From Streptomyces sp. NBC_00659 (GTDB lineage Bacteria > Actinomycetota > Actinomycetes > Streptomycetales > Streptomycetaceae): a stretch of DNA of 64,000 nucleotides. This document shows positions 1-8,828 of this stretch, in pieces. How positions within the stretch are numbered: position 1 is the stretch's first letter; every line of letters begins with the position of its first letter. The notes under the pieces were generated by a model that was not told the DNA's origin, did no database searches, and saw only the letters and a program-made list of their open reading frames with translations. The position numbers and the translations under genes are program-made. The stretch covers positions 6,882,001 to 6,946,000 of the forward strand of contig NZ_CP109031.1 of the NCBI RefSeq assembly GCF_036226925.1. Direction: 5' to 3'.

Positions 1-396
1 GATCTGGTGGACCTCTCCCTCGTGGCCAAGCAGGTCCACTGGAACGTGGTGGGGCCCCGCTTCCGTTCCGTCCACCTCCAGCTCGACGAGGTCGTGGACA
101 TTGCGCGACTGCACTCCGACACCGTGGCGGAGCGTGCCTCGACCCTGGGTGTCCCGCCGGACGGGCGGGCCGCCACCGTGGCGTCGAGCAGCGGCGTCGG
201 AGACACGCCCGCGGGCTGGATCAAGGACGCCGACGCCGTACAGACGCTCGTGGAGGCGCTCGGTGCGGTGATCGTACGGATGCGGGACCGGGTCGCCGTC
301 ACCGCGGACCCGGATCCGGTGAGCCAGGACATCCTCATCGGGATCACGGCCGACCTGGAGAAACATCACTGGATGTTCCAGGCGGAGAACGGGTGA
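1..396 (+). CDS. Dps-family ferritin-like protein, 5' end outside window
   Basis: Mini-ferritin that oxidises and stores iron and shields DNA during oxidative stress. The reading frame is already open at base 1, so the N-terminus is missing; 131 residues remain. Counting from the first visible residue, H13, H25, D29, D40 and E44 have the same spacing (12, 4, 11, 4) as the five ferroxidase ligands at the Dps dimer interface. The segment KQVHWNVVG is typical of the family. A short acidic end follows, with no long C-terminal tail. Family assignment is secure; whether it binds DNA cannot be judged without the N-terminus. Confidence 0.93.
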   Translation, partial: DLVDLSLVAKQVHWNVVGPRFRSVHLQLDEVVDIARLHSDTVAERASTLGVPPDGRAATVASSSGVGDTPAGWIKDADAVQTLVEALGAVIVRMRDRVAVTADPDPVSQDILIGITADLEKHHWMFQAENG

Positions 397-496
397 GCGC
401 CCGGGAGCCGCTTCTCCCGGGCCGGTGCCGTGTGCCGCCGGTGTGCCCTGCTCGCGCGTGAGATCGGCGGCCCGGTGCCGCGCCGGAGGAGGTGCC

Positions 497-802
497 ATGG
501 CAGGGCGAACAGTGCGCCGGGGGGCTTGCCTGGCGCTCGGCGCGCTGTGGTGGTTCAGCGTGCTCCGGCTCGCGCTCGCGCCCGGTGCCGGGGTCCTCGA
601 AGGAGCGGTCGCCGCGGGCGGGTGGGGGCTCAGCCTGCTGCCGGTGCACTGCGTCCCGAAGTCCCGGGCCGCCGGTGCCATGGGATCGGACCGGTGGCGG
701 GACCGCCGGCGGGGTGGCCGGCGCGGGTACGGGCGTGGTGGCGGGTGGGCTACCAGGGCATGGCGACGCCGCCGTTGGGGCGGAGGATCTGGCCGGTGGT
801 GA
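497..802 (+). CDS. small hypothetical membrane protein
   Basis: Unrecognised 101-residue protein. The ATG at 497 follows a near-ideal ribosome binding site (GGAGGAGGT, 4-nt spacing), which is the main reason for calling it. One or two hydrophobic segments (about residues 9-27 and 35-50) are followed by PVHCVPKS and then a very Arg/Gly-rich tail. The last 53 bases overlap the convergent dehydrogenase gene, so the Arg-rich tail may come from loss of an earlier stop. No function can be assigned. Confidence 0.5.
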   Translation: MAGRTVRRGACLALGALWWFSVLRLALAPGAGVLEGAVAAGGWGLSLLPVHCVPKSRAAGAMGSDRWRDRRRGGRRGYGRGGGWATRAWRRRRWGGGSGRW

Positions 803-1511
803 ATGCCGAGGCGTCCGAGGCCAGGTGGAGAACGGCGTGGGCGATGTCCTCGGGCTCCCCGACGCGGCCCAGCGGTGACAGACGTGCCATGAACGCCTCG
901 GTATGCGCCTGGCGCTCGCCGTGACGGTCGGTCATGGGCGTGCGGATCCAGCCGGGTGCCACGGCGTTGACGCGTATGCCGTGCGGGCCGACCTCGGTCG
1001 CCAGCGTCTTCGTCAGCTGTACGACGGCCGCCTTGGCCGCGCTGTAGCACAGCAGACCCGGACCGCCGGAGTCGATGGCGCCCGATGCCATGGTGATGAC
1101 GCTGCCGCGGACACCGTTCTCGATCATGGATCGTGCGGCCTCCTGGCAGGCGTACAGGACCCCCTTGAAGTTGACGTTCAGCACCCGGTCCAGATCCTCG
1201 TCCAGAGTCTCCAGGACCGGGCTGCTGTGCATGATCCCGGCCACCGCCGCCATGACGTCGACACGGCCGCACGACGCGACGGCTTCTTGGACCCGGGCCC
1301 GGTCGGTGACATCGAGCGGGTGACTGAGCGCGGTGCCGCCCCGGCCCTTGATCAGCGTCGCCGTCTCGTGCAGGCCCGGCTCGTCGACGTCCGCGCAGTG
1401 CACGGTGGCGCCCGCCTCCGCGAGCAGGACGGCCGCCGCGCGGCCGATGCCGCCGGCCGCGCCGGTGACGAATGCGGTGCGTCCGGTGAGGTCGTACGCG
1501 GAGAGGCCCAT
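750..1511 (-). CDS. SDR-family oxidoreductase (short-chain dehydrogenase)
   Basis: Cytosolic NAD(P)-dependent dehydrogenase or reductase of the classical short-chain family, 253 residues, the usual length. The Rossmann motif TGAAGGIG is at residues 16-23. An acidic residue after the second strand (CADVDEP) suggests NAD preference. The NVNFKG structural motif and the catalytic Ser with YSAAK near residues 155-159 are present. The end RPNGGVAMPW is typical of 3-oxoacyl-ACP-reductase-like members. The substrate cannot be read from sequence. It lies downstream of lhr-nei on the same strand but about 200 bases away, so it is probably transcribed separately. Confidence 0.93.
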   Translation of the reverse strand: MGLSAYDLTGRTAFVTGAAGGIGRAAAVLLAEAGATVHCADVDEPGLHETATLIKGRGGTALSHPLDVTDRARVQEAVASCGRVDVMAAVAGIMHSSPVLETLDEDLDRVLNVNFKGVLYACQEAARSMIENGVRGSVITMASGAIDSGGPGLLCYSAAKAAVVQLTKTLATEVGPHGIRVNAVAPGWIRTPMTDRHGERQAHTEAFMARLSPLGRVGEPEDIAHAVLHLASDASAFTTGQILRPNGGVAMPW

Positions 1512-1707
1512 GAAGGGGACGGTACGAAGGGATCTGACGGTCCGTCAATCGGTCGCGCGCGAGTTGATGCGGGGCCGGACGGCAGGCCGGGCGGCAGGGC
1601 GGACGGACAGGCGGGCGGGCCGGATGAGGTGGGACGCGTGGCCTGCGGTGCGGTGCCGGTACGACGCGGGGCTGGGCGGTGGTTCCAGGGGCCGTTCTGT
1701 CCGAGGC

Positions 1708-2583
1708 TCAGCGATGCGGTCGGCCGGGTGCCTGGGACTCGTGCCCGGTGGGACGGTGCGCCCTGACGGTGCGCCGGCCGGCGCCCGGTCGTGGGGTGGG
1801 GCCCGTCTGGCAGTAGGGACACCAGTACGTGGGGCGCTCACGGGATCCGTCGCCCTGGTTCCCCGAGCGGACCGGTGTCCCGCAGCGCAGACATGGGCGC
1901 GGGGTGCGCCCGTACACGAACAGGTTCTGTTCGCGGCGCCCGGTGGTGACACGGACCGGACGGTCGCGGTTGAACTCCAGCAGCTTCTTGGCGAGGGCCG
2001 GCAGTTGGGCGGCACGGCCGGCGGGCAGCGCGCCGACGGACAGCCAGGGGGTGACGCCGAGCAGGAAACACAGCTCGCTCTTGTACACGTTCCCGATGCC
2101 GGCGAGATTGCGCTGGTCCAGGAGGGCCTCGCCGAGGGCGCGGTCGGGGTCGCGAAGAAGGTTCTCCAGGGCTCTGTCCGGGTCCCAGTCGGGACCCAGG
2201 AGGTCGGGGCCGAGGTGACCGACCGCGCGGGTCTCGTCGGTGGTGCGGAGCAGTTCCAGCACGGGCAGGCGGTAGCCGACCGCCGTACGGTCCGCCGTGC
2301 CGAGGACGGCCCGGATCTGGTGTGCGGGGCCTCCGCTCCAGGGTCGGCCGGTGTCGTACACCTTCCACGAACCGTCCATCCGCAGATGCGAGTGCAGGGT
2401 CAGACCACCCTCGATCCGGGTGAGGAGGTGCTTGCCGCGCGGGGTGACGTCCAGGACGGCGCGACCGGTGAGGTCGGCCGTGGCGTACCGGGGCACCCGC
2501 AGGTCGGAACGGGTCAGGACCTTGCCCGCGAGGGCGACGTGCAGGCGCCTCGCGGCCTGCCAGACCGTGTCTCCTTCGGGCAT
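1708..2583 (-). CDS. nei: Fpg/Nei-family DNA glycosylase (endonuclease VIII-like)
   Basis: Base-excision repair glycosylase/AP lyase acting on oxidised pyrimidines. The N-terminus MPEGDTVW gives the catalytic Pro2 and Glu3; K51 in TPRGK matches the conserved beta-hairpin lysine. LDQRNLAGIGNVYKSE is the H2TH DNA-binding element. A four-cysteine zinc finger (CLRC...CPYC) lies at about residues 237-264, followed by a basic tail of about 27 residues. MPEGDTVW is typical of the actinobacterial Nei2 type. The start is 32 bases downstream of the lhr stop, so it is probably cotranscribed with lhr; the two are also adjacent in mycobacteria. Confidence 0.95.
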   Translation of the reverse strand: MPEGDTVWQAARRLHVALAGKVLTRSDLRVPRYATADLTGRAVLDVTPRGKHLLTRIEGGLTLHSHLRMDGSWKVYDTGRPWSGGPAHQIRAVLGTADRTAVGYRLPVLELLRTTDETRAVGHLGPDLLGPDWDPDRALENLLRDPDRALGEALLDQRNLAGIGNVYKSELCFLLGVTPWLSVGALPAGRAAQLPALAKKLLEFNRDRPVRVTTGRREQNLFVYGRTPRPCLRCGTPVRSGNQGDGSRERPTYWCPYCQTGPTPRPGAGRRTVRAHRPTGHESQAPGRPHR

Positions 2584-2615
2584 GACTCCAGGGTGGCACG
2601 GGTGGGGACGGTCGG

Positions 2616-5600
2616 TCAGGCGCGAAGGCGGAGTCCGCGCGGGGTGGCGATGAAGCCCGCTCCTTCCAGGAGAGTGCCGAGGGGTGAGGTGAGGGCCGAG
2701 GCGCCGTTGACCCGCTCGACGGTGACCGTGCCGAGCGAGCCCGCGCGGGCGGCGGCGGCGAGGGCCTCCGACGCGGCGCCCAGGCGGGTGTCCTGCGCGA
2801 GGGGGCTGTCCGGGTCGGCCGGCCAGGCCAGCAGTGTCTTGCCGCCGCGTTCCATGTACAGAGCCAGTTCACCGTCGACCAGGACGACCAGGGAACCTGC
2901 CTTGCGGCCCGGCTTGTGGCCCGCTTCGGTCGGGGACTCGGGCCACGGGAGGGCCGCGCCGTAGGCGTTCGCGGGGTCGGCGGCGGCCAGCACGACGGCC
3001 GGGGAGGCGGTACGGGAACGGGAACGGGCGCCAGGGAAACCCGCACCGCCGGGGTAGCCGGAACCGTTCGCCGGGTACGGCGAGCCGCCGCGGTCGGACC
3101 GGGCGTTCCGGCTGTGGGGCGCGCCGGGGTGGGACACATCGGGGTGCGGGGAGCCGGCCGTGAGCGCGGAGTCGCCGGAGAAGGTGTGGTCGTCGCCGAA
3201 GTCGAGGTCGAGGGCGGATCCGGGGCCGAGCGGGGAATCGGGGCCGAGGGCGAGGTCGCGCGTGAGGTCGTTCAAGAAGTCCGGGCCGTCGGAGACATCG
3301 TCCCGGTCCACGGAGGACTCGCCACGGTCCTTGCCGCCGAAGCCCGAGCCGGAAGGCGGGAAGGCGGCGGTGTCCGGGAAGCCGTGGGCGGCCGGGGAGT
3401 TGTCCGGGACACCGGGGCCGAAGAGAGCGGCGCCCCGGTCACGCGCGTTCGCCGCGGCCCGCAGCCGGTCCACCGCGCCGTCCATGGCGAACTGGGCGGC
3501 GCCGAGCCCCTCGACCACATAGCCCCGCCGTGCCTGGCCGCTGTCCTCGAAGGCCGACAGGATGCGGTACACCGCCGAGAACCCTCCCTCGACACCTTCC
3601 GCCGCGACGGCTCCCCGGGTCACCACCCCGTGCCGGTCGAGCAGCGTGCGGGCCAGGGCGTGGGCGCGGACGGTGGTGTCGGGCTCACGCTCGGGCAGCA
3701 ACGACCAGCGGCCCGCCACGGTGGGGGGACCCGTACGCGACTGGGGGCGCGCCCCTCCCGTCAGGGAGCCGTAGCGCCCGCGGGGGACCGAGCGCTTGGC
3801 GCGGTGGGCGGTCGATCCCGCGGTGCGGCCCGAACCCAGCAGGGAGCGCATCGGCGCGAGCGTGTCGTTCGTCAGTCGCCCGGACCAGGCCAGTTCCCAG
3901 ATCGCGTCGGCGAGCTGCGGATCGGTCGCGTCGGGGTGCGTGGTGGCGCGGACCTGGTCGGCGATCTGACGGAAGAACAGGCCGTAGCCCCCCGAGAGGG
4001 CGTCGAGGACCGACTGGTGCAGCGCGGTCGGTTCCAGGGGGTGCGCGGCCGGAAGGAGCAGAGGGGCGGCGTCCGCGAGATACAACGACACCCAGCCGTC
4101 CTTGCCCGGCAGCGAACCCGCCCCGGCCCAGACCACCTCACCGGCGGCCGTGAGCTCGTCGAGCAGCGCGGGCGTGTAACCGGCGACCCGGGACGGCAGC
4201 ACGAGCTTCTCCAGCGCGGACGCCGGCACCGACGCGCCCTGCAACTGTTCGACGGCACGCACCAGTCCGTCGATGCCGCGCAGCCCGTGGCCGCTGCCCA
4301 CGTGCTGCCACTGCGGCAGGAACTGGGCGAGCGCGGCGGGCGGGACCGGCTCGAGTTCATGGCGCAGCGCCGCGAGCGAACGGCGGCGCAGCCTGCGCAG
4401 CACCGCCGCGTCGCACCACTCCTGGCCGATGCCCGCCGGATGGAACTCTCCTTGGACGACCCGGCCGTTCGCCGCGAGACGATGCAGCGCGCCGTCGGTG
4501 ACGGCCGTGCCGAGACCGAAGCGGGCGGCGGCCGTAGCCGAGGTGAACGGGCCGTGGGTGCGCGCGTACCGGCCGAGGAGGTCGCCGAGTGGATCCTTGA
4601 CCGGCTCGGTGAAGGCTTCCGGGACGCCGACGGGCAACGCCGTGCCGAGCGCGTCGCGCAGCCGGCCCGCGTCCTCGATCGCCGCCCAGTGGTCGGCTCC
4701 GGCGATCCGGACCCGGATGGCGCGGCGGGCGGCCGCCAGCTCCTTCGCCCACCGCGGCTCCGCGCCCCGCTCGGCCAGCTCGGCCTCCATGAGCGGCCCG
4801 AGCAGCCGCAGCAGGTCGGCGACACCCTCCACGTCCTTGATGCGGCGGTCCTCGGTGAGCCACTGGAGCTCGCGCTCCAGCTCGGTCAGGACGTCGGCGT
4901 CCAGGAGCTCGCGCAGTTCGGCCTGGCCAAGCAGCTCGGCCAGCAGGCGCGAGTCCAGCGACAGCGCGGCGGCCCGCCGCTCGGCGAGCGGTGAGTCGCC
5001 CTCGTACAGGAACTGGGCGACGTACCCGAAGAGCAGGGAGCGGGCGAAGGGGGAGGGCTCGGGGGTGGTGACCTCGACGAGGCGGACCTTGCGGGACTCG
5101 ATGTCGCCCATCAGCTCCGTGAGACCCGGGACGTCGAAGACGTCCTGGAGGCATTCGCGCACTGCTTCCAGGACGATCGGGAACGAACCGAACTCACTGG
5201 CGACCTGGAGCAGCTGGGCGGCGCGCTGGCGCTGCTGCCACAGCGGGGTGCGCTTGCCGGGGCTGCGGCGCGGCAGGAGCAGGGCGCGGGCGGCGCATTC
5301 GCGGAAGCGGGCGGCGAAGAGGGCCGAACTGCCGACCTGGTCCGTGACGATCTGGTTGACCTCGCCCTTGTCGAAGGCGACGTCCGCCGCTCCGACCGGC
5401 GCCTGCTCCGCGTCCCACTCCGTGCCCGCCTTTGTGGGCGCCTGGTCGAGCAGGTCCAGGCTCATCAGGTCGGCGTCGGGCAGCCGCAGCACGATGCCGT
5501 CGTCCGCGTGCATGACCTGGGCGTCCATGCCGTAGCGCTCGGAGAGTTTGGCGCCCAGGGCGAGGGCCCAGGGAGCGTGGACCTGGGCGCCGAAGGGGGA

Positions 5601-7676
5601 GTGCACGACCACACGCCAGTCGCCCAGTTCGTCGCGGAAGCGCTCGACGACGATCGTGCGGTCGTCCGGGACGTGCCCGCACGCCTCGCGCTGTTCGGTG
5701 AGGTACGCGATGACGTTGTCGGCGGCCCAGGCGTCCAGGCCGGCGGCGAGCAGACGCAGGCGGGCGTCGCCCTCGGGGAGCGAGCCGACCTCGCGGAGGA
5801 ACGCGCCCACCGCGCGGCCCAGTTCGAGCGGGCGTCCGAGCTGGTCGCCCTTCCAGAAAGGCAGCCTGCCGGGGACTCCGGGCGCCGGGGAGACCAGGAC
5901 GCGGTCCCGGGTGATGTCCTCGATGCGCCAGGAGCTGGTGCCCAGGGTGAAGACATCGCCCACCCGGGACTCGTAGACCATCTCCTCGTCGAGTTCGCCG
6001 ACCCGGCCGCCGCCCTTCTTGGGGTCGGACCCCGCGAGGAACACCCCGAAGAGTCCGCGGTCGGGGATGGTGCCCCCGGAGGTGACGGCGAGGCGCTGGG
6101 CGCCGGGGCGGCCGGTCACCGTGCCCGCGACACGGTCCCACACCACCCGCGGCCTCAGCTCGGCGAAGGCGTCCGACGGATAGCGGCCCGCGAGCATGTC
6201 GAGCACGGCGGTGAACGCCGACTCGGGGAGCGAGGCGAAAGGGGCCGCCCGGCGGACCGTGGTGAGCAGATCGTCGACCTGCCAGGTGTCGAGCGCCGTC
6301 ATGGCGACGAGCTGCTGGGCCAGTACGTCCAGGGGATTGGCGGGGACCCGGAGGGATTCGATGGAGCCGGTACGCATCCGCTCGGTGACCACCGCCGCCT
6401 GCACCAGGTCGCCCCGGTACTTCGGGAAGACGACACCGGTGGACACCGCGCCGACCTGGTGACCCGCACGGCCCACCCGCTGGAGCCCCGAGGCCACGGA
6501 CGGCGGCGACTCCACCTGGACGACGAGGTCGACCGCGCCCATGTCGATGCCCAGTTCGAGACTGGAGGTGGCGACCACGGCGGGCAGACGTCCGGCCTTC
6601 AGGTCCTCCTCGACCTGCGCCCGCTGCTCCTTGGAGACCGAACCGTGGTGAGCGCGGGCGATGACCGGCGGGGCCCCCTGCGCCGCGCCCGAGCCGCCCA
6701 TCAGCTCGGCCGGCGCGTGCGCCTCGTCCAGGGGCTCGCCCGTCGCCCTCTCGTACGCGATCTCGTTGAGCCGGTTGCACAGACGCTCGGCCAGGCGGCG
6801 CGAGTTGGCGAACACGATCGTCGAGCGGTGGGACTGGACGAGGTCGGCGATCCGCTCCTCGACGTGCGGCCAGATGGACGGCTTCTCCGCGCCCTCCTTG
6901 CCGTCGGCGGCCGGGGACCCGCCCAGCTCGCCCAGGTCCTCCACGGGGACGACCACGGACAGGTCGAACTCCTTGCCGGACGGCGGCTGGACGATCTCCA
7001 CCTTGCGGCGGGGCGAGAGATAGCGCGCAACCTCGTCCACGGGACGCACCGTCGCCGAGAGACCGATGCGCCGGGCCGGCTTCGGCAGCAGCTCGTCGAG
7101 GCGCTCCAGCGTGAGCGCGAGATGGGCGCCGCGCTTGGTGCCCGCGACCGCGTGCACCTCGTCCAGGATCACCGTCTCGATGCCGGTCAGCGCGTCGCGC
7201 GTGGCCGAGGTCAGCATCAGGAACAGCGACTCGGGGGTCGTGATCAGGATGTCCGGCGGACGGGTGGCCAGCGCCCGGCGCTCGGCGGGCGGGGTGTCGC
7301 CGGAACGGATGCCCACCTTCACCTCCGGCTCCGGCAGCCCGAGCCGCGCGGACTCCTGCCGGATGCCGGTCAGCGGGCTGCGCAGATTGCGCTCCACGTC
7401 GACGGCGAGCGCCTTGAGCGGCGACACGTAGAGAACCCGGCAGCGCTTCCGCGGGTCCGCGGGAGGCGGAGTCGAGGCCAGCTGGTCGAGCGCGGCGAGG
7501 AACGCGGCCAGCGTCTTGCCTGAACCGGTGGGGGCCACGACCAGCACGTCCGAGCCCGCGCCGATGGCCGCCCATGCCCCGGCCTGGGCCGCGGTGGGCG
7601 CGGAGAAGGCCCCCGTGAACCAGCCTCGGGTCGCGGGGGAGAAGCCGTCGAGCGCTCGGTGTGCGGAGCTGACCAT
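2616..7676 (-). CDS. lhr: Lhr-family ATP-dependent DNA helicase
   Basis: Large superfamily-2 3'-5' helicase of DNA repair, 1,686 residues from the ATG at 7676. Walker A PTGSGKT is near residue 45, the DEVH Walker B box follows, then the LSAT motif and the C-terminal RecA-domain motifs (RVGRAGHQ). The winged-helix and long C-terminal Lhr domains follow. A stretch of about 170 Gly/Ser/Pro/Asp-rich residues (bases about 2980-3480) interrupts the C-terminal part, which resumes with a folded segment ending ATPRGLRLRA. The open frame continues upstream to 8708, but homology begins at MVSSAHRAL and the damage-type promoter lies at 7683-7705. First gene of a probable lhr-nei operon. Confidence 0.96.
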   Translation of the reverse strand: MVSSAHRALDGFSPATRGWFTGAFSAPTAAQAGAWAAIGAGSDVLVVAPTGSGKTLAAFLAALDQLASTPPPADPRKRCRVLYVSPLKALAVDVERNLRSPLTGIRQESARLGLPEPEVKVGIRSGDTPPAERRALATRPPDILITTPESLFLMLTSATRDALTGIETVILDEVHAVAGTKRGAHLALTLERLDELLPKPARRIGLSATVRPVDEVARYLSPRRKVEIVQPPSGKEFDLSVVVPVEDLGELGGSPAADGKEGAEKPSIWPHVEERIADLVQSHRSTIVFANSRRLAERLCNRLNEIAYERATGEPLDEAHAPAELMGGSGAAQGAPPVIARAHHGSVSKEQRAQVEEDLKAGRLPAVVATSSLELGIDMGAVDLVVQVESPPSVASGLQRVGRAGHQVGAVSTGVVFPKYRGDLVQAAVVTERMRTGSIESLRVPANPLDVLAQQLVAMTALDTWQVDDLLTTVRRAAPFASLPESAFTAVLDMLAGRYPSDAFAELRPRVVWDRVAGTVTGRPGAQRLAVTSGGTIPDRGLFGVFLAGSDPKKGGGRVGELDEEMVYESRVGDVFTLGTSSWRIEDITRDRVLVSPAPGVPGRLPFWKGDQLGRPLELGRAVGAFLREVGSLPEGDARLRLLAAGLDAWAADNVIAYLTEQREACGHVPDDRTIVVERFRDELGDWRVVVHSPFGAQVHAPWALALGAKLSERYGMDAQVMHADDGIVLRLPDADLMSLDLLDQAPTKAGTEWDAEQAPVGAADVAFDKGEVNQIVTDQVGSSALFAARFRECAARALLLPRRSPGKRTPLWQQRQRAAQLLQVASEFGSFPIVLEAVRECLQDVFDVPGLTELMGDIESRKVRLVEVTTPEPSPFARSLLFGYVAQFLYEGDSPLAERRAAALSLDSRLLAELLGQAELRELLDADVLTELERELQWLTEDRRIKDVEGVADLLRLLGPLMEAELAERGAEPRWAKELAAARRAIRVRIAGADHWAAIEDAGRLRDALGTALPVGVPEAFTEPVKDPLGDLLGRYARTHGPFTSATAAARFGLGTAVTDGALHRLAANGRVVQGEFHPAGIGQEWCDAAVLRRLRRRSLAALRHELEPVPPAALAQFLPQWQHVGSGHGLRGIDGLVRAVEQLQGASVPASALEKLVLPSRVAGYTPALLDELTAAGEVVWAGAGSLPGKDGWVSLYLADAAPLLLPAAHPLEPTALHQSVLDALSGGYGLFFRQIADQVRATTHPDATDPQLADAIWELAWSGRLTNDTLAPMRSLLGSGRTAGSTAHRAKRSVPRGRYGSLTGGARPQSRTGPPTVAGRWSLLPEREPDTTVRAHALARTLLDRHGVVTRGAVAAEGVEGGFSAVYRILSAFEDSGQARRGYVVEGLGAAQFAMDGAVDRLRAAANARDRGAALFGPGVPDNSPAAHGFPDTAAFPPSGSGFGGKDRGESSVDRDDVSDGPDFLNDLTRDLALGPDSPLGPGSALDLDFGDDHTFSGDSALTAGSPHPDVSHPGAPHSRNARSDRGGSPYPANGSGYPGGAGFPGARSRSRTASPAVVLAAADPANAYGAALPWPESPTEAGHKPGRKAGSLVVLVDGELALYMERGGKTLLAWPADPDSPLAQDTRLGAASEALAAAARAGSLGTVTVERVNGASALTSPLGTLLEGAGFIATPRGLRLRA

Positions 7677-7682
7677 GCGTCC

Positions 7683-7705
7683 ATCCTGCACCCGCCCACT
7701 GACAA
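7683..7705 (-). promoter_or_regulatory. RecA-NDp-type damage promoter of lhr
   Basis: Read on the minus strand, TTGTCAGTGG (7705-7696), a 7-nt spacer and CAGGAT (7688-7683) lie 6 bases before the lhr ATG. This matches the LexA-independent RecA-NDp promoter of actinobacteria (TTGTCRGTGG, 7-8 nt, TANNNT) except for the first -10 base. The same element with a perfect -10 precedes recA and dinG here. Transcripts would be nearly leaderless. Confidence 0.75.
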
Positions 7706-7817
7706 CCGAGCTGACCTGCGAGAACGCCACGGCTGAGCGGAGCGGGGGCGCGGTGCGCCGCCGGATCCGGGCAGAAGCGGGCACAGCGGGCAGGCGTCGG
7801 CGGTCGGTCCCGGCACG

Positions 7818-8828
7818 GTGGCGGACAATGAGGACGTGGCAGGTTCGGGGCAGGAGCGGGCACGGCACTGGCAGTACGCGGAGCTGCCCGGTGTCGATCT
7901 GCTGCGAGCCCGCTACGTCGAGAAGATCTTCGTGCGCCACACCCACGAGAACTTCGTCATCGCCGCCGTCACCGAGGGCGTCGAGGTCTTCCACCACGGC
8001 GGCGCCGACCGGTACGCGGGACCGGGTTCGCTGGCACTGGTCAACCCCGACACACCGCACACCGGACGCGCAGGCGTTCCCGAGGGATGGAGATACGGGG
8101 CTGTGTACCCCTCGCCGGACATGGTCGCCGAGATCGCCGCCGAGACCACCACCCTTCGAGGCACCCCCGGCTTCAGCCGCCCGGTACTCGACGACCCGTA
8201 TGCGGCGGGCCTGGTCCACCAGGTGCTCAGGGCCGCGGAGGAGGGCAACGCGCTGGCCGCCGACACCTTGCTGAGGGTCGCCGTGACCCGGCTGCTGCGC
8301 CTGAACGGAGGGCCACTGCCGCAGCGGGCCGTGCGCACCGCGGGTGCCCGGCTCGCGGCACGCGCGCGTGGCGTGCTGGACGAGCGGATGGCCGAGCCGC
8401 CGACCCTGGAGCGGCTCGCGGCGGATCTCGGCACCAGCCCGTTCGCGCTGCTGCGCGCGTTCCGGGACGCCTACGGCATGCCGCCCCACACCTGGCTGAC
8501 CGATGCGCGGGTGCGCCGCGCACGGCACCTCCTGGACGCCGGGTCCACCCCCGCCGAAGCGGCCGTCGCCGTCGGCTTCACGGATCAGCCGCACCTCAAC
8601 CGCCACTTCGGCCGGATCGTGGGCGTGCCTCCGGGCGCCTACCAGCGGGAGCGCAAGAACGTACAAGACACCGAGGGGCGACTCCTCGTACCGTCCGACG
8701 CGTGGCACAACAGACAGCTCTCCCAGACATACGCAGTGAAGAAGGCGGAAAACCCGACACGGCCGTCGTCCGCGACGCCCTTGGAGTCGGGGTCGCCGTC
8801 GGACTGTCCGGTTTCGCCTTCGGGGTGA
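7818..8828 (+). CDS. AraC-family transcriptional regulator
   Basis: Ligand-responsive activator with an N-terminal cupin-like AraC domain (about residues 15-150; HTHENFVIA and GSLALVNPDTPHTG are typical) and a C-terminal double helix-turn-helix (about residues 180-280, ending HLNRHFGRIVGVPPGAYQRER). Homologues usually stop soon after that motif. Here the frame runs about 55 further residues of Ser/Pro-rich sequence and overlaps azlC by 127 bases, so the true product may be shorter or the stop may be lost. GTG at 7818 is used; GTG at 7836 is an in-frame alternative. It probably controls azlCD downstream. Confidence 0.9.
   Translation: MADNEDVAGSGQERARHWQYAELPGVDLLRARYVEKIFVRHTHENFVIAAVTEGVEVFHHGGADRYAGPGSLALVNPDTPHTGRAGVPEGWRYGAVYPSPDMVAEIAAETTTLRGTPGFSRPVLDDPYAAGLVHQVLRAAEEGNALAADTLLRVAVTRLLRLNGGPLPQRAVRTAGARLAARARGVLDERMAEPPTLERLAADLGTSPFALLRAFRDAYGMPPHTWLTDARVRRARHLLDAGSTPAEAAVAVGFTDQPHLNRHFGRIVGVPPGAYQRERKNVQDTEGRLLVPSDAWHNRQLSQTYAVKKAENPTRPSSATPLESGSPSDCPVSPSG

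Noticed and set aside
1917..1933. GAACAG-N3-CTGTTC-like palindrome in nei, resembling a LexA box
   Set aside because: The half-site spacing is wrong for GAAC-N4-GTTC and it lies inside conserved coding sequence.
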